The notes under the pieces were generated by a model. The model did not search any database. It had not been told where the DNA came from and saw nothing but the letters and a program-made list of their open reading frames with translations. From Bacteroidota bacterium (GTDB lineage: Bacteria > Bacteroidota > Bacteroidia > Cytophagales > Cyclobacteriaceae): DNA of 64,000 nucleotides. The position numbers and the translations under genes are program-made. Position 1 is the first letter of the stretch. Every line of letters starts with the position of its first letter. The DNA lies in assembly GCA_024280115.1 (NCBI GenBank), contig JAJRQT010000044.1:1-64000 (forward strand), read 5' to 3'. Shown here piece after piece: positions 45,222 through 56,174 of the stretch.

Positions 45222-48200
45222 TGAGTTGGCTAACACATAAAATCTGGAAAATATTTTATTTAGGAGTACTCGTGCTCCTTTGTTTTTCTTGCGATGATCA
45301 TCAACTTTTTCGTTCTCTTTCTGTAAGTCGCACGGGAGTGGATTTTATTAATGAAATTGAAGAAACAAAAAAAGTCAATATTGGACAAAGTCTTTTCGTG
45401 TATAATGGAGGTGGTGTAGCTGTTGGGGATGTAAATAATGATGGATTACCGGATATTTATTTTACTGCAAATCAAAATACTAACAAACTATATATCAATC
45501 AGGGAGGATTGAAATTTGAGGATCAAACCGAGATTGCAGGAGTAGGAGGAAGTACTGGGTTATCAAGCTGGACCACAGGTGTCTCTATGGTAGATATCAA
45601 CAGCGATGGATGGTTGGATATTTACGTATGTCAGTTACATGGACTAAATGGCCTAAAGGGAGGCAATAAATTATTTATAAATAAAGGAGATGGGACATTT
45701 TCTGAAAGAGCCAGGGAATATGGTCTTGATGTTTATAGTTATGCACAACAAGCTGCCTTTTTCGATTTTGACCTGGATGGTGATTTGGATATGTACGTAC
45801 TCAACCAGGCCATACATAATCCTAACTCATTCAAACAAGGAGAGCAGAGAGTACTTAGGGACAGTCTTGCAGGTGATCGTCTGTATGAAAATCAGGATAA
45901 TTTATATGTTGATATAAGTAAGGAGGCAGGGATTTACGGAGGGTCAATGGGGTATGGACTTTCAATAGGTATTGGAGACATTAATAATGATAACTACCCT
46001 GACATCTATGTTTCAAATGATTTCCACGAAAATGATTACCTGTATTACAACCAGGGGAATGGTATATTTGAAGAAAAAATTAGAAAATCAATGGGACATT
46101 TGTCATTTTCCTCCAGAGGAAATGATATCGCGGACATCAACAATGATGGGTGGTTGGATCTCATTACGTTGGATATGAAACCTGATGATGAAAAAGTATT
46201 CAAAATGTCACTGTCATCTGAAGAGTATAACACTTACCAATCCAGACTCAACCATGGATATTACCATCAGTACCACCGGAATATGCTGCAAATGAATCGC
46301 GGTGATTTGTTTGGAAATGAAATAAAATTCAGCGAGGTAGGAGAAATAGCGGGAATTGCGGCTACAGATTGGAGTTGGGCGTCTCTTTTCGTTGATTTTG
46401 ATTTGGATGGGAATAAAGACTTGTTTATAAGCAATGGAATTCCTCATAGGATCACAAATTTAGACTACCTCACACAACTGGATTCTGTTAACAATGATCG
46501 ATTGTCAATGATCTCTCGATTACCTGTTGGAGAAACTTCTAATGTAGTTTATAAAAATACAGGAAGAAAATTTGTAGATGTATCAAAAGACTGGGGATTG
46601 GATTTAAATGGTTGCTCAAATGGGGCGACTTATGCTGATCTGGACAACGACGGTGACCTAGACCTTGTTTTAAATAATTTAGATGCACCTGCATCTATTT
46701 ATGAAAATATGGTTTCCAAACAACCAAATCGAAACTTTATTAAGGTGAGATTAGAAGGTAAACAAGGAAATACGTTTGGTATTGGCACCAGAGTTTCAGT
46801 TTATGCATCAGGTGTTACCCAGATTCAGGAATTGTTTAATACCAGAGGTTGGCTTTCTTCTGTAGATTATTGCTTGGTTTTGGTGTAGGAAGCGCTGATT
46901 TAATCGAAAAATTGGAAATCAACTGGAAAGATGGCAAAGGTCAAGTTTTTAAAAATATCAAGTCGAATCAAACGATTTCTGTGAAATATACTGATGCTTT
47001 TAAAATGGATTCAAAAGCCAGAATAACTAGGTCTATAAAAACATTTGAACCCATATGCAAGACGAGTGGGATTGATTTTCAGCACAAGGAGAATGATTTT
47101 ATTGATTTTAATTATGAGAAGTTAATCCCGAAAATGATATCACGGGAAGGACCAAAAATGGAAGTTGGGGATGTGAACAATGATGGACTGGACGATTTTT
47201 ATATAGGAGGCGCCAAAAATCAACCAGGGAAATTGTATGTCCAAAAGAAGGGAAGTAAAAATATTTTTACGGAAGTAGAAAATAATATATTCTACAAAGA
47301 CAGAGTCTATGAGGATATAGAATCCGTATTTTTAGACGTTGATCAGGATGATGATTTAGACCTGTATGTGGTAAGTGGAGGAGGTGAGCCATTTAAGGAT
47401 TATACACTGTCCGACAGACTTTATATTAATGATGGGAAAGGGAAATTTAATAAATCTGATCAACATCCTCAGCTTGCTTTTAATGGTTCTTGCGCTGTGG
47501 TTGCTGACATTAATCAAGATGGTGCAAAAGATATTTTTGTAGGAGCCAGATCGGTCCCCGGCTCGTATGGGAAGTATCCAAGAAGTAGGATATTATTGGG
47601 CGATGGAAGTGGTAAATTATATGACGCTTCTGCCAGAGCCTTTGGTGATAGGATTCATCTCGGAATGGTGACTGACGCCGTATGGTTGGAAGAAAGTAAG
47701 GAATTGATTGTGGTAGGAGAATGGTTGCCAATTACTATACTAAGTTTTAGGGAAGGGAAAATAGAAGAAAAAAAACTAAAGAATACATCAGGTTGGTGGA
47801 ATACGATCCATGCTGCTGATATGGATGGGGATGGAGATGAGGATCTGTTAGTAGGAAACTTGGGACTAAATTCTAATTTAAAATCCTCAATTGAATATCC
47901 GGTAAATCTATATGTCAAAGATTTTGATAATAATGGAAGCATTGATCCTATCCTAAGCTATTATCGCTATGGAGTAGAATACCCATATTATGGGAGGGAT
48001 GAGCTGGCAAGACAATTGCTTGCTATAAAAAAAGAATACCCCACATATAATAGTTATGCGAATAGTACTTTTTCTGATATTTTTCCAATCGAAGAATTAA
48101 GAGGAGCAGGAAGGTGGCAAGCCAATATGTTTGAATCTGTCTATCTTGAAAATCAAGGTAAAGGAAATTTTACAGTAACCAAATTAGTGGATGAACTTCA

Positions 48201-48510
48201 AATAGCACCTATTTATGGTTTTGCAACAGATGATTTTGATGGAAATGGGAAGCAGGATATTCTTGCCGTAGGCAATTTTTATGGCAACCAGATAAACATG
48301 GGTAGATACGATGCATCTTATGGACATTTTGTGACAAAGAGTAAATCAGGAGAATGGGAGTATATAGAACCAGGTGATTCTGGGTTTGCAATTGATGGAG
48401 AAGCACGAGATATAAAAGTGTTGAATTATAGAGATGGTGATAGATTAATATTGGTAAGCAGAAATAATGCTGATATTCAAGTATTTAAAGTAAAAAAGGA
48501 TTTCCATTGA
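45221..48510 (+). pseudogene. FG-GAP/VCBS lipoprotein (3), split by a one-base frameshift
   Basis: The lipobox ends CFSC (Cys24). The first frame ends at 46888 (SSVDYCLVLV, TAG) and the second runs on to 48510 (LLGFGVGSADLIEKLEIN). Aligning the ASPIC/UnbV segment with its paralogues (SSVDNRLNFGLGDVQI) shows that a single missing T in the T-run at 46878-46881 would restore VDYCLVFGVGSADL. The restored protein would have about 1097 residues, exactly the size of the next paralogue. Both halves are otherwise intact, so the break is recent, a sequencing error in a homopolymer, or a rare slippage site. If the frameshift is real, the first half could still be a stable surface propeller. Confidence 0.85.
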
Positions 48511-48572
48511 TTTTGTTAGTTTTAATTTTATAAAAAGACTGTAACAATATATGAAGGATAGGTGCGGTTTTT

Positions 48573-51500
48573 ATGAATAGACTAAAACAAGTATTATTTC
48601 TCTCATGTGGCATGTATTGGGCTTTCACTTTCATCTCATGCAAGAGTGATACCAGAGAAACGTTGTTTTCGAAATTACCCGAAAGTAAAACACAAATTAA
48701 TTTTGAGAATATCATTGAAGAGAATGATAGCATCAATATCCTTGAATTTTTATCAGCATATAATGGCGCAGGAATTGGTGGAGGTGATTTTAATAACGAT
48801 GGCTTAATCGACCTGTATTTTGTGTCTAATCAGCAGGCTAACAAGCTCTATATGAATCGAGGCGACTTCAAGTTTGAAGATGTCACTAATAGAGCCAATG
48901 TTGAGGGTTTGAATGGGATAAATACTTGGTCAAATGGAGTGACGCTTATAGACATCAATGGCGATGGTTGGCTGGATATTTATGTATGCATGATGCATGG
49001 ATATTTAGGGTTGGAAGGGGTGAATCAATTGTTTATTAATGAAGGTGATGGGACCTTTCGTGAAAGTGCTGGTGAATACGGCCTGGACTTTTCATCGTAC
49101 GCACAACATGCTGCATTTTTTGATTATGACAAAGATGGAGATCCGGACATGTATTTACTCAACCAGGCTGTACATACCAAAGAATCTTTTAAGCCTGCTG
49201 ATACAAGGCATTTTAGGGATTCATTGGCTGGAGACAGGCTACTTGAAAATGTAAATGGAAAATTCGTAGATGTCAGTGAGCAAGCTGGAATTTTTGGGGG
49301 CGCTATGGGATATGGGCTGGCAGTAAGTACGGCAGATATAAATAATGATGGCTGGTTGGATATCTATGTTTCAAATGATTTTCATGAAAATGATTATTTG
49401 TATTACAATCAGCATGATGGAACGTTTAAAGAAAATATTAAGGGGTCCATAGGCCATTTAAGCAAGTCGTCGATGGGAAATGATCTTGGGGATTACGATA
49501 ACGATGGAGATATTGATATTATAACACTGGATATGAAGCCATCTGAAGAGGTGATTGCCAAACAGACAACTGGCATTGACCCCTATCCGGTTTATAAATA
49601 CAAGTTAAAAGTTGGATATCATTTTCAGCATTCACGGAATATGCTCCAACAAAATTTGGGGCCATTATTTTTAGATAAGGAAGTTCAGTTTAGCGAAATT
49701 GGCCAGCTAATTGGTGTTTCAGAAACAGACTGGAGTTGGAGTGTGTTAATGGTTGATTTAGACAATGATGGCTTAAAGGATTTGTTTGTCACTAATGGCA
49801 TTCCCAATAGGCCGAATAGTCTGGATTACAGGAAGTTTGTAAATAGTAATACAGAAAGAGCAGAGGCGACCCCTTCGCTGGAACTCATTTCATTGATGCC
49901 GGAAGGTAAGGCGGCAAATATAGTGTATAGAAATATTGGTGATAGGTATAAATGTGTTTCATCAGCATGGGGGCTTGATTGGAATGGTTTTTCAAATGGT
50001 GCAATATGTGTAGATCTCGATAATGATGGTGATCAGGATATTATTTTAAATAACCTCAACTCGAGGGCACATATTTATAGAAATCAGACATCTGAAGAAA
50101 CCGGGAAACAATATCTAAAAGTATCCTTGCTTAAAAATGGTAATCGACATATCGGATCGGGAGCAAGGGTAATGGTTTCTAGCAAAGATATGGACCAAAT
50201 TCAGGAATTAAAATCGACATCGGGGTGGCTTTCTTCATATGTTGGGGGATTAGTTTTTGGGTTTGATGCAGCAATTGAACAGGTAGAAGTAAAAGTGACC
50301 TGGTCAGATGATAAAGTACAGATTATTAATGTCGGACAATTAAATACAGACTTGGAAATAAAATATGAAGATGCCCAATTTTCAAATCTGGATGAGACCA
50401 GTAAATTTGAAACCACATTCAAAAATATATCAGATCTATCCGGGATTGAATTCACACATCGGGAAAACAAGTATATCGATTTTTCTATCGAGCCATTAAT
50501 ACCTCATTTTTTGTCAACTCAAGGGCCAAAACTTGCAATTGGAGATATAAATGGTGATGACATAGATGATTTCTTTATCGGAGGCAGTAAGCAACAACCA
50601 GGTAAAATTTTTCTGGGGAGACAGTCAAACCAATCCTTTTTCCGGGAAGGTAACAGTTCCGTTTTTGAGGGGCACAAGCACGGAGAAGATGTTGGCGCTG
50701 AGTTTGCTGATATAGACAATGATGGTGATTTGGATCTGTACGTTGTCAGTGGAAGTGGTGAGCCGGAAAAATCGTATGGAATTCAGGACAGACTTTATAT
50801 CAATGATGGTACCGGTAATTTTACATATAAATCAGATGCCCTGCCGGATATAAGGTATAATGGATCATGTGTCGTTGCTATTGATGTAAATTCTGATGGA
50901 TTTCAAGACTTATTTGTTGGAGGAAGATCTACACCAACTGAATATGGATTAGGTGGGTTTAGTAAGCTACTGGTAAATGATGGCAGGGGACATTTTAAAG
51001 ATGAAACTGAAAAGTACCTGGGTAATAATGGAAGAATAGGAATGGTTACAGATGCTGCGTGGATATCACAGACCAGTGAACTTGTTGTAGTGGGTGAATG
51101 GATGTCTATTGGAATTTTTAAGTTTAGTTCTGAGAAATCAGAGTACACTGAAATACCAAATTCTTCCGGCTGGTGGAATTCATTGCTTCTCAATGATCTC
51201 GATAACGATGGAGATATGGATTTCCTTGTTGGAAATGCTGGTCTTAATACTGAATTGTTAGCTTCTCCGGAACATCCAATTGACTTATATGTAAAGGATT
51301 TCGATGGTAACTTAAGCTTAGATCCAATAATAGCTTACTATAAAAATGGGAAAAAGTGGGTGTATCCTGGACTTGATGAATTGACGAATCAGATGCCGGC
51401 AATTAGTCAAATTTTTCGCGTATATCGCAATTTTGCTTATAAATCGTTTGATGAAATTTTTCCTGCGGAACAGATTGAGAAAAGTATCCATGCTCAAGTG

Positions 51501-51866
51501 CAAATATTAGCCAGCGTAGTAGTGGAAAAAACTAGCGATGGATACAAAATGAACGAATTACCACTGATGAGCCAGGCGGCTCCAATTTTTGGCTTTACCG
51601 TTGATGATTTTAATGATGATGGGCTCAAAGATATTCTGGCTATTGGTAATTTATATGATAATCAGCCAAGCATCGGTAAATTGGATGCTTCATATGGAAT
51701 ATACTTAAAAGGTAAGGGAGATTTTAAATTTGAATATATAGAACCTTTGATTAGTGGTTTTATTGTTGGCGGCGAAGCCCGGGATATAAAAATATTGACA
51801 GCTTCCGACAAAAGTAAATTGATTTTGATAAGTAGAAATAATAGTTCTGTCTGTCTTTACAAGTGA
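48573..51866 (+). CDS. FG-GAP/VCBS-repeat lipoprotein with ASPIC/UnbV domain (4)
   Basis: 1097 residues with a lipobox ending FISC (Cys23). It is most like the split paralogue just upstream: same 'FSAYNGAGIGGGDFNNDGLIDLYF'-type entry, 'DFHENDYLYYNQ', 'GNDLGDYDNDGDIDIITLDMKP', an ASPIC/UnbV domain at about 527-592 and a second propeller. The two probably come from one tandem duplication. A 62-base gap separates it from gene 3, larger than the overlaps between the first three genes. Confidence 0.85.
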   Translation: MNRLKQVLFLSCGMYWAFTFISCKSDTRETLFSKLPESKTQINFENIIEENDSINILEFLSAYNGAGIGGGDFNNDGLIDLYFVSNQQANKLYMNRGDFKFEDVTNRANVEGLNGINTWSNGVTLIDINGDGWLDIYVCMMHGYLGLEGVNQLFINEGDGTFRESAGEYGLDFSSYAQHAAFFDYDKDGDPDMYLLNQAVHTKESFKPADTRHFRDSLAGDRLLENVNGKFVDVSEQAGIFGGAMGYGLAVSTADINNDGWLDIYVSNDFHENDYLYYNQHDGTFKENIKGSIGHLSKSSMGNDLGDYDNDGDIDIITLDMKPSEEVIAKQTTGIDPYPVYKYKLKVGYHFQHSRNMLQQNLGPLFLDKEVQFSEIGQLIGVSETDWSWSVLMVDLDNDGLKDLFVTNGIPNRPNSLDYRKFVNSNTERAEATPSLELISLMPEGKAANIVYRNIGDRYKCVSSAWGLDWNGFSNGAICVDLDNDGDQDIILNNLNSRAHIYRNQTSEETGKQYLKVSLLKNGNRHIGSGARVMVSSKDMDQIQELKSTSGWLSSYVGGLVFGFDAAIEQVEVKVTWSDDKVQIINVGQLNTDLEIKYEDAQFSNLDETSKFETTFKNISDLSGIEFTHRENKYIDFSIEPLIPHFLSTQGPKLAIGDINGDDIDDFFIGGSKQQPGKIFLGRQSNQSFFREGNSSVFEGHKHGEDVGAEFADIDNDGDLDLYVVSGSGEPEKSYGIQDRLYINDGTGNFTYKSDALPDIRYNGSCVVAIDVNSDGFQDLFVGGRSTPTEYGLGGFSKLLVNDGRGHFKDETEKYLGNNGRIGMVTDAAWISQTSELVVVGEWMSIGIFKFSSEKSEYTEIPNSSGWWNSLLLNDLDNDGDMDFLVGNAGLNTELLASPEHPIDLYVKDFDGNLSLDPIIAYYKNGKKWVYPGLDELTNQMPAISQIFRVYRNFAYKSFDEIFPAEQIEKSIHAQVQILASVVVEKTSDGYKMNELPLMSQAAPIFGFTVDDFNDDGLKDILAIGNLYDNQPSIGKLDASYGIYLKGKGDFKFEYIEPLISGFIVGGEARDIKILTASDKSKLILISRNNSSVCLYK

Positions 51867-51948
51867 AGATTAATGGATTTTTGTCTATAAACAATTAATG
51901 TGTTTAATAGACACATTTCTTTCATATTAAGGATCTAAACTTAAAAAA

Positions 51949-53916
51949 ATGAGCCGATATTCTATTATTTCAAATCAAAAAATTTGGATTTCACTTTTTG
52001 TATTCAGTACAGGTTATTACCAAACCCTTTCTCAGGCACCAACAGCTGATTATCCCATCACTCCGGTCCCATTTACTGAAGTAAAGATTATAGATAACTT
52101 CTGGCAACCTCGGATAGAAACCAACAGAGAGGTAACTGTTCCATATACGTTTCAGAAAAGTGAAGAAACTGGACGTATTAGCAATTTTTCTAAAGCAGCC
52201 GGCCTAGAAGAAGGAGTTTTTGAAGGTATTTTCTTTAACGATTCAGATGTATTCAAGATTATCGAAGGTGCAAGCTATTCGCTTCAAGTAAATTATGACC
52301 CTGAATTAAAGAATTATCTTGATGAAATAATTGCCAAAATAGCTGCTGCTCAAGAGGATGATGGTTATTTGTACACTAATAGGACAATCAATCCTTCCAA
52401 AGCTGCAGATAAAGGAGGAGAGAAACGGTGGACAAATTTACGTATTTACCATGAACTGTATAATGTTGGTCATTTGTATGAAGCAGCTGTCGCGCATTAT
52501 CAGGCCACGGGTGAGCGCACCTTATTAGATGTAGCCATTAAAAATGCAGATCTTATCGAAAACGTTTTTGGCCCCGGTAAAAATATGGGTGTTCCTGGTC
52601 ACCAGGAAATAGAAATAGGGCTGGTTAAGCTATACAGGATTACTAATGACGAAAAATATTTAAACTTAGCAAAGTTCTTTATTGATCAACGAGGTAACGC
52701 GTCAGGGCACAATCTTTACAATGAAGATGCTCAAGACCACAAACCTTTTATTGAGCAGGAAGAGGCTGTAGGTCATGCAGTAAGAGCCGGTTATTTCTAT
52801 TCAGGGGCCACTGATGTGGCTGCCCTTACTGGCACCAAAGACTATGATAAACCATTAAAGAAAATTTGGGAAGACATAGTGTATAAAAAGATATACCTTA
52901 CTGGAGGTATAGGTGCTGAACCTCGTTTTGAAGGATTTGGCCCAGAATACGAACTCCCTAATGCTACGGCATATACCGAAACTTGCGCAGCTATTGCTCT
53001 TATGCTATGGAATCACCGGATGTTTCTTCTACGGGGTGATGTCAAATACATGGATGTATTTGAAAGAACCTTGTACAATGGATTTTTGGCAGGTGTATCA
53101 TTTGAAGGCAATACCTTCTTTTACCCAAATCCACTGGAAGCTGATGGTGTAACAAAGTTCAATCAGGGAGTATGTGGCCGTTCCCCGTGGTTTGACTGTT
53201 CCTGCTGTCCGGTGAATGTGGTAAGGGTGCTGCCATCACTTCCCGGATATATTTACGCTATAAAAGGTGAGAATGTCTTTGTGAACCTTTTTATTGGCAA
53301 CCAGGCTGAATTAGAGGTAAACGGCAAAAGGCTGGATCTTAGTCAAAAGACTAATTATCCGTGGGACGGAGAAGTGGAATTTACCATTAATAATACAGAG
53401 AACGTTCCGGCACAATTTAATATACGCGTACCCGGGTGGTTGCGCAATGAAGTAATGCCCGGAGATCTTTACAGCTATGTAGAAGATAAGGACTTGCAAG
53501 TAAAAATGTATGTCAATGATACCGAACAGAAGGCAGCTGTTAAAGACGGATATATTGTACTGGAGAAACAACAATGGAAAAAAGGGGATAAAATAAAGGT
53601 CGTGTTTGATATGGCTGTACGTAAAGTAGTCACGAACGAAAAAGTGAAGGCCAACGAAGGAAAAATTGCATTCGAAAGAGGCCCGATAGTTTACTGTGCA
53701 GAAGAAATAGACAATGTGGGCGGAGTGCTAAATCTTAAAATATTAAAAAACGGCATCTATGATTACACATTTGATGCGGCATTATTTGATGGTATTGGGA
53801 AAATCGTAGGGCAGGCAGATAGAAAAGCAAAACCGACAACCATAACAGCAATCCCTTATTACGCATGGGCGCACAGGCAAATTGGGGAAATGGCGGTTTG
53901 GCTGCAGACGAAGTAG
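51949..53916 (+). CDS. GH127 beta-L-arabinofuranosidase
   Basis: 655 residues of the DUF1680/GH127 family, exported. The catalytic zinc site of HypBA1-type enzymes is complete: Glu344-Thr-Cys346 (TETCAA) and Cys419-Cys420 (FDCSCCPVN), with the second cysteine pair carrying the nucleophilic Cys. Glu328 (FEGFGPEYELPN), 16 residues before Glu344, matches the acid/base Glu322 position of HypBA1. The barrel is the usual (alpha/alpha)6 toroid followed by beta domains ('FNIRVPGWLRNEV', 'FERGPIVYCAEE'). It removes terminal beta-L-arabinofuranose; substrate range is inferred from family and PUL context. Confidence 0.88.
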   Translation: MSRYSIISNQKIWISLFVFSTGYYQTLSQAPTADYPITPVPFTEVKIIDNFWQPRIETNREVTVPYTFQKSEETGRISNFSKAAGLEEGVFEGIFFNDSDVFKIIEGASYSLQVNYDPELKNYLDEIIAKIAAAQEDDGYLYTNRTINPSKAADKGGEKRWTNLRIYHELYNVGHLYEAAVAHYQATGERTLLDVAIKNADLIENVFGPGKNMGVPGHQEIEIGLVKLYRITNDEKYLNLAKFFIDQRGNASGHNLYNEDAQDHKPFIEQEEAVGHAVRAGYFYSGATDVAALTGTKDYDKPLKKIWEDIVYKKIYLTGGIGAEPRFEGFGPEYELPNATAYTETCAAIALMLWNHRMFLLRGDVKYMDVFERTLYNGFLAGVSFEGNTFFYPNPLEADGVTKFNQGVCGRSPWFDCSCCPVNVVRVLPSLPGYIYAIKGENVFVNLFIGNQAELEVNGKRLDLSQKTNYPWDGEVEFTINNTENVPAQFNIRVPGWLRNEVMPGDLYSYVEDKDLQVKMYVNDTEQKAAVKDGYIVLEKQQWKKGDKIKVVFDMAVRKVVTNEKVKANEGKIAFERGPIVYCAEEIDNVGGVLNLKILKNGIYDYTFDAALFDGIGKIVGQADRKAKPTTITAIPYYAWAHRQIGEMAVWLQTK

Positions 53917-53923
53917 TCTTAGA

Positions 53924-54058
53924 ATGATAGCTATACAAGACTTTCCTGACAAACAATGAGAACCCGTTTGTCAAAGGATATCGATTATGGTGATTATCCT
54001 ATTAGGAATGGTAAAATAAAAGTATCAGACAAACCAGGGTTTGGGGCGAAACTGTAGA
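53924..54058 (+). pseudogene. Relic of an enolase-superfamily gene 3' end
   Basis: A short frame encodes about 44 residues ending 'GDYPIRNGKIKVSDKPGFGAKL' in two parts: YPIRNGKIKV and DKPGFGAKL. This matches the last strand and PGLG-type end of MR-MLE enolase-superfamily dehydratases/racemases. No catalytic domain precedes it because the GH127 stop codon is at 53914-53916. A 7-bp inverted repeat (GACAAAC 53948, GTTTGTC 53966) lies within it. The gene was probably deleted when this part of the PUL was rearranged. Confidence 0.55.
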
Positions 54059-54080
54059 AATAACTTTATTATTAATAATC

Positions 54081-56126
54081 ATGAAAAAATGCATAACACT
54101 TTTAGCTGTAACATTTTTATTGGGAGCCTTCGGGCCAGGTAGAAGTGGTAACGACAAAACTGAAACAACAGATAATACACTCTACCTCCAGAACCGTGCT
54201 CCACTTAAGGTTAAACCTTATCTGGAATTGCCTTTAGGGGCTATAAAACCAACAGGCTGGTTGTTGGAGCAACTGAAAAGACAAAAATCAGGATTGACAG
54301 GTAATCTTGACGAAGTGTATCCATCTGTTGTGGGAGATCGAAACGGCTGGCTTGGTGGTGACGGAGATGGTTGGGAGCGGGGGCCCTATTGGATTGATGG
54401 CTTGTTACCATTAGCATATATTCTGGATGATGAAAAGTTGAAAGCGAAAGCTAATCGTTGGGTTAATTGGACAATTAATAACCAACGGGAAGACGGATAT
54501 CTGGGGCCTCTCCCTTTCGATACTCCTCCAGAACCAGAAAAAGGCCTGCAAAAAGGTCGAAGGGAAGACTGGTGGCCAAAAATGGTAATGCTTAAAATAT
54601 TGCAACAGCATTATTTTGCGACAGGTGATGAACGGGTTATTCAAACCCTTGACAAATATTTCAAATATCAGCTAAAGCATCTTCCGGAAAAACCATTGGG
54701 CCATTGGTCATTTTGGGGCAATCGTAGGGGAGGAGATAATATGGCCGTAGTCTATTGGTTGTATAATATCACGGGAGAAGAATACCTCCTGGAATTAGCA
54801 GAAATACTTTACGAACAAACCTATCACTGGGCATCAATCTTAGGAGAAGGGGAATTTAGGAAAATTAGCCCGGTCCCTCATGCCCATTGTGTTAATATAG
54901 GTCAGGGACTCAAGCAACCGGCAATTTACTATCAGCAGCATCCTGATGAAAAATATCTTAATTCCATTAAAGAAGGACTTACCGACCTGAGAGATTATTT
55001 TGGTTATGTCAATGGGATGTTTGGTGCAGATGAAAACCTGCACAGCAATGACCCGGTTCAGGGATCAGAGTTGTGTACGGCTGTTGAAATGATGTATTCC
55101 TTCGAAAATATTTTGCCCATATCCGGCGACATATACTATGCGGATTACCTGGAAAAAATTGCTTATAATGTACTCCCCACACAAATAGACGATAGCTTTC
55201 AGCACAAGCAGTATTTTCAACAAGCCAATCAAGTGCAGGTGACAAACGAGATTCGTAATTTTTTCAATGATGGTAATGCCCGAGTTTGTTATGGTGTACT
55301 CAGCGGATATCCTTGCTGTACGACCAATATGCATCAGGGATGGCCCAAGTTTGTCCAAAACCTTTGGTATGCTACTGAAGACAATGGACTGGCTGCTTTG
55401 ATTTATGGGGCTAGTGAAGTAACAGCTAAAGTAGCAAATGGAACGGAAGTGAAAATTATAGAACAGACGGATTACCCATTCAGAGATGTAATCAAATTTA
55501 TAGTTAAAACAGCAAAAAGTGTACAATTCCCACTACACTTTAGAATACCTGATTGGTGTAAAGCTGCAAATGTTAAGGTAAATGGGATGGTGTTAGAGGA
55601 TAATGCTACAGGAATTGTAGTAGTGGATCGAAAGTGGAAAGATGGCGATGTAGTGGAATTACTGCTTCCAATGGAACTCAAGTTCAGTCGATGGTTTGAA
55701 GTTTCACTCGGTATAGAAAGAGGACCGTTGATTTATGCTCTAAGGGTGGAAGAGGAGTGGAAGCAAAAACGAGCTGAGCCCAAAAACTGGCAAGTGCCAA
55801 ATGCTTTTTTTGAGGTATTTCCTACATCTGCCTGGAATTATGGAATTATGGGCAACGCTCTAAATAGTAAAGACTTCGAAGTTGATATTTCAGATAAAAT
55901 AGCAGACTATCCATGGAATTTAAAAAATGCCCCCATAACCATCAAAACAAAAGGTAAAAAGATTGATTCCTGGGGAATTTGCAACGGATCAGCAGGTACA
56001 GTTCCAAGAAGCCCTGTATGGTTTCTGGAGGATGTATTAGAAGAGGAAATCACCTTAATTCCATATGGATGTACAACACTTAGGATATCTCAATTTCCTG
56101 TTATTGGTGGTGGTTGGGATTGGTAA
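54081..56126 (+). CDS. DUF1680-clan glycoside hydrolase, divergent paralogue (a)
   Basis: 681 residues with an export signal. It has the DUF1680 N-terminal pattern (LYLQNRAPLKVKPYLELPLG, GWLGGDGDGWERGPYWIDG) and zinc-site residues in place: Glu330-Leu-Cys332 (GSELCTAVEMM) and Cys412-Cys413 (YPCCTTNMHQ). The acid/base position seems shifted to Glu318 (GADENLH, 12 residues before Glu330 rather than 16). It is a tandem paralogue of the next gene but lacks its insertion of about 30 residues before 'CVN-x-GLKQP'. Likely a beta-L-arabinofuranosidase or related enzyme acting on a different linkage from the GH127 pair; the linkage cannot be read from sequence. Confidence 0.75.
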   Translation: MKKCITLLAVTFLLGAFGPGRSGNDKTETTDNTLYLQNRAPLKVKPYLELPLGAIKPTGWLLEQLKRQKSGLTGNLDEVYPSVVGDRNGWLGGDGDGWERGPYWIDGLLPLAYILDDEKLKAKANRWVNWTINNQREDGYLGPLPFDTPPEPEKGLQKGRREDWWPKMVMLKILQQHYFATGDERVIQTLDKYFKYQLKHLPEKPLGHWSFWGNRRGGDNMAVVYWLYNITGEEYLLELAEILYEQTYHWASILGEGEFRKISPVPHAHCVNIGQGLKQPAIYYQQHPDEKYLNSIKEGLTDLRDYFGYVNGMFGADENLHSNDPVQGSELCTAVEMMYSFENILPISGDIYYADYLEKIAYNVLPTQIDDSFQHKQYFQQANQVQVTNEIRNFFNDGNARVCYGVLSGYPCCTTNMHQGWPKFVQNLWYATEDNGLAALIYGASEVTAKVANGTEVKIIEQTDYPFRDVIKFIVKTAKSVQFPLHFRIPDWCKAANVKVNGMVLEDNATGIVVVDRKWKDGDVVELLLPMELKFSRWFEVSLGIERGPLIYALRVEEEWKQKRAEPKNWQVPNAFFEVFPTSAWNYGIMGNALNSKDFEVDISDKIADYPWNLKNAPITIKTKGKKIDSWGICNGSAGTVPRSPVWFLEDVLEEEITLIPYGCTTLRISQFPVIGGGWDW

Positions 56127-56174
56127 TAAATGAAGCGTGATCTTAATAATTCGAAAAATTAAAACCTATTGACA

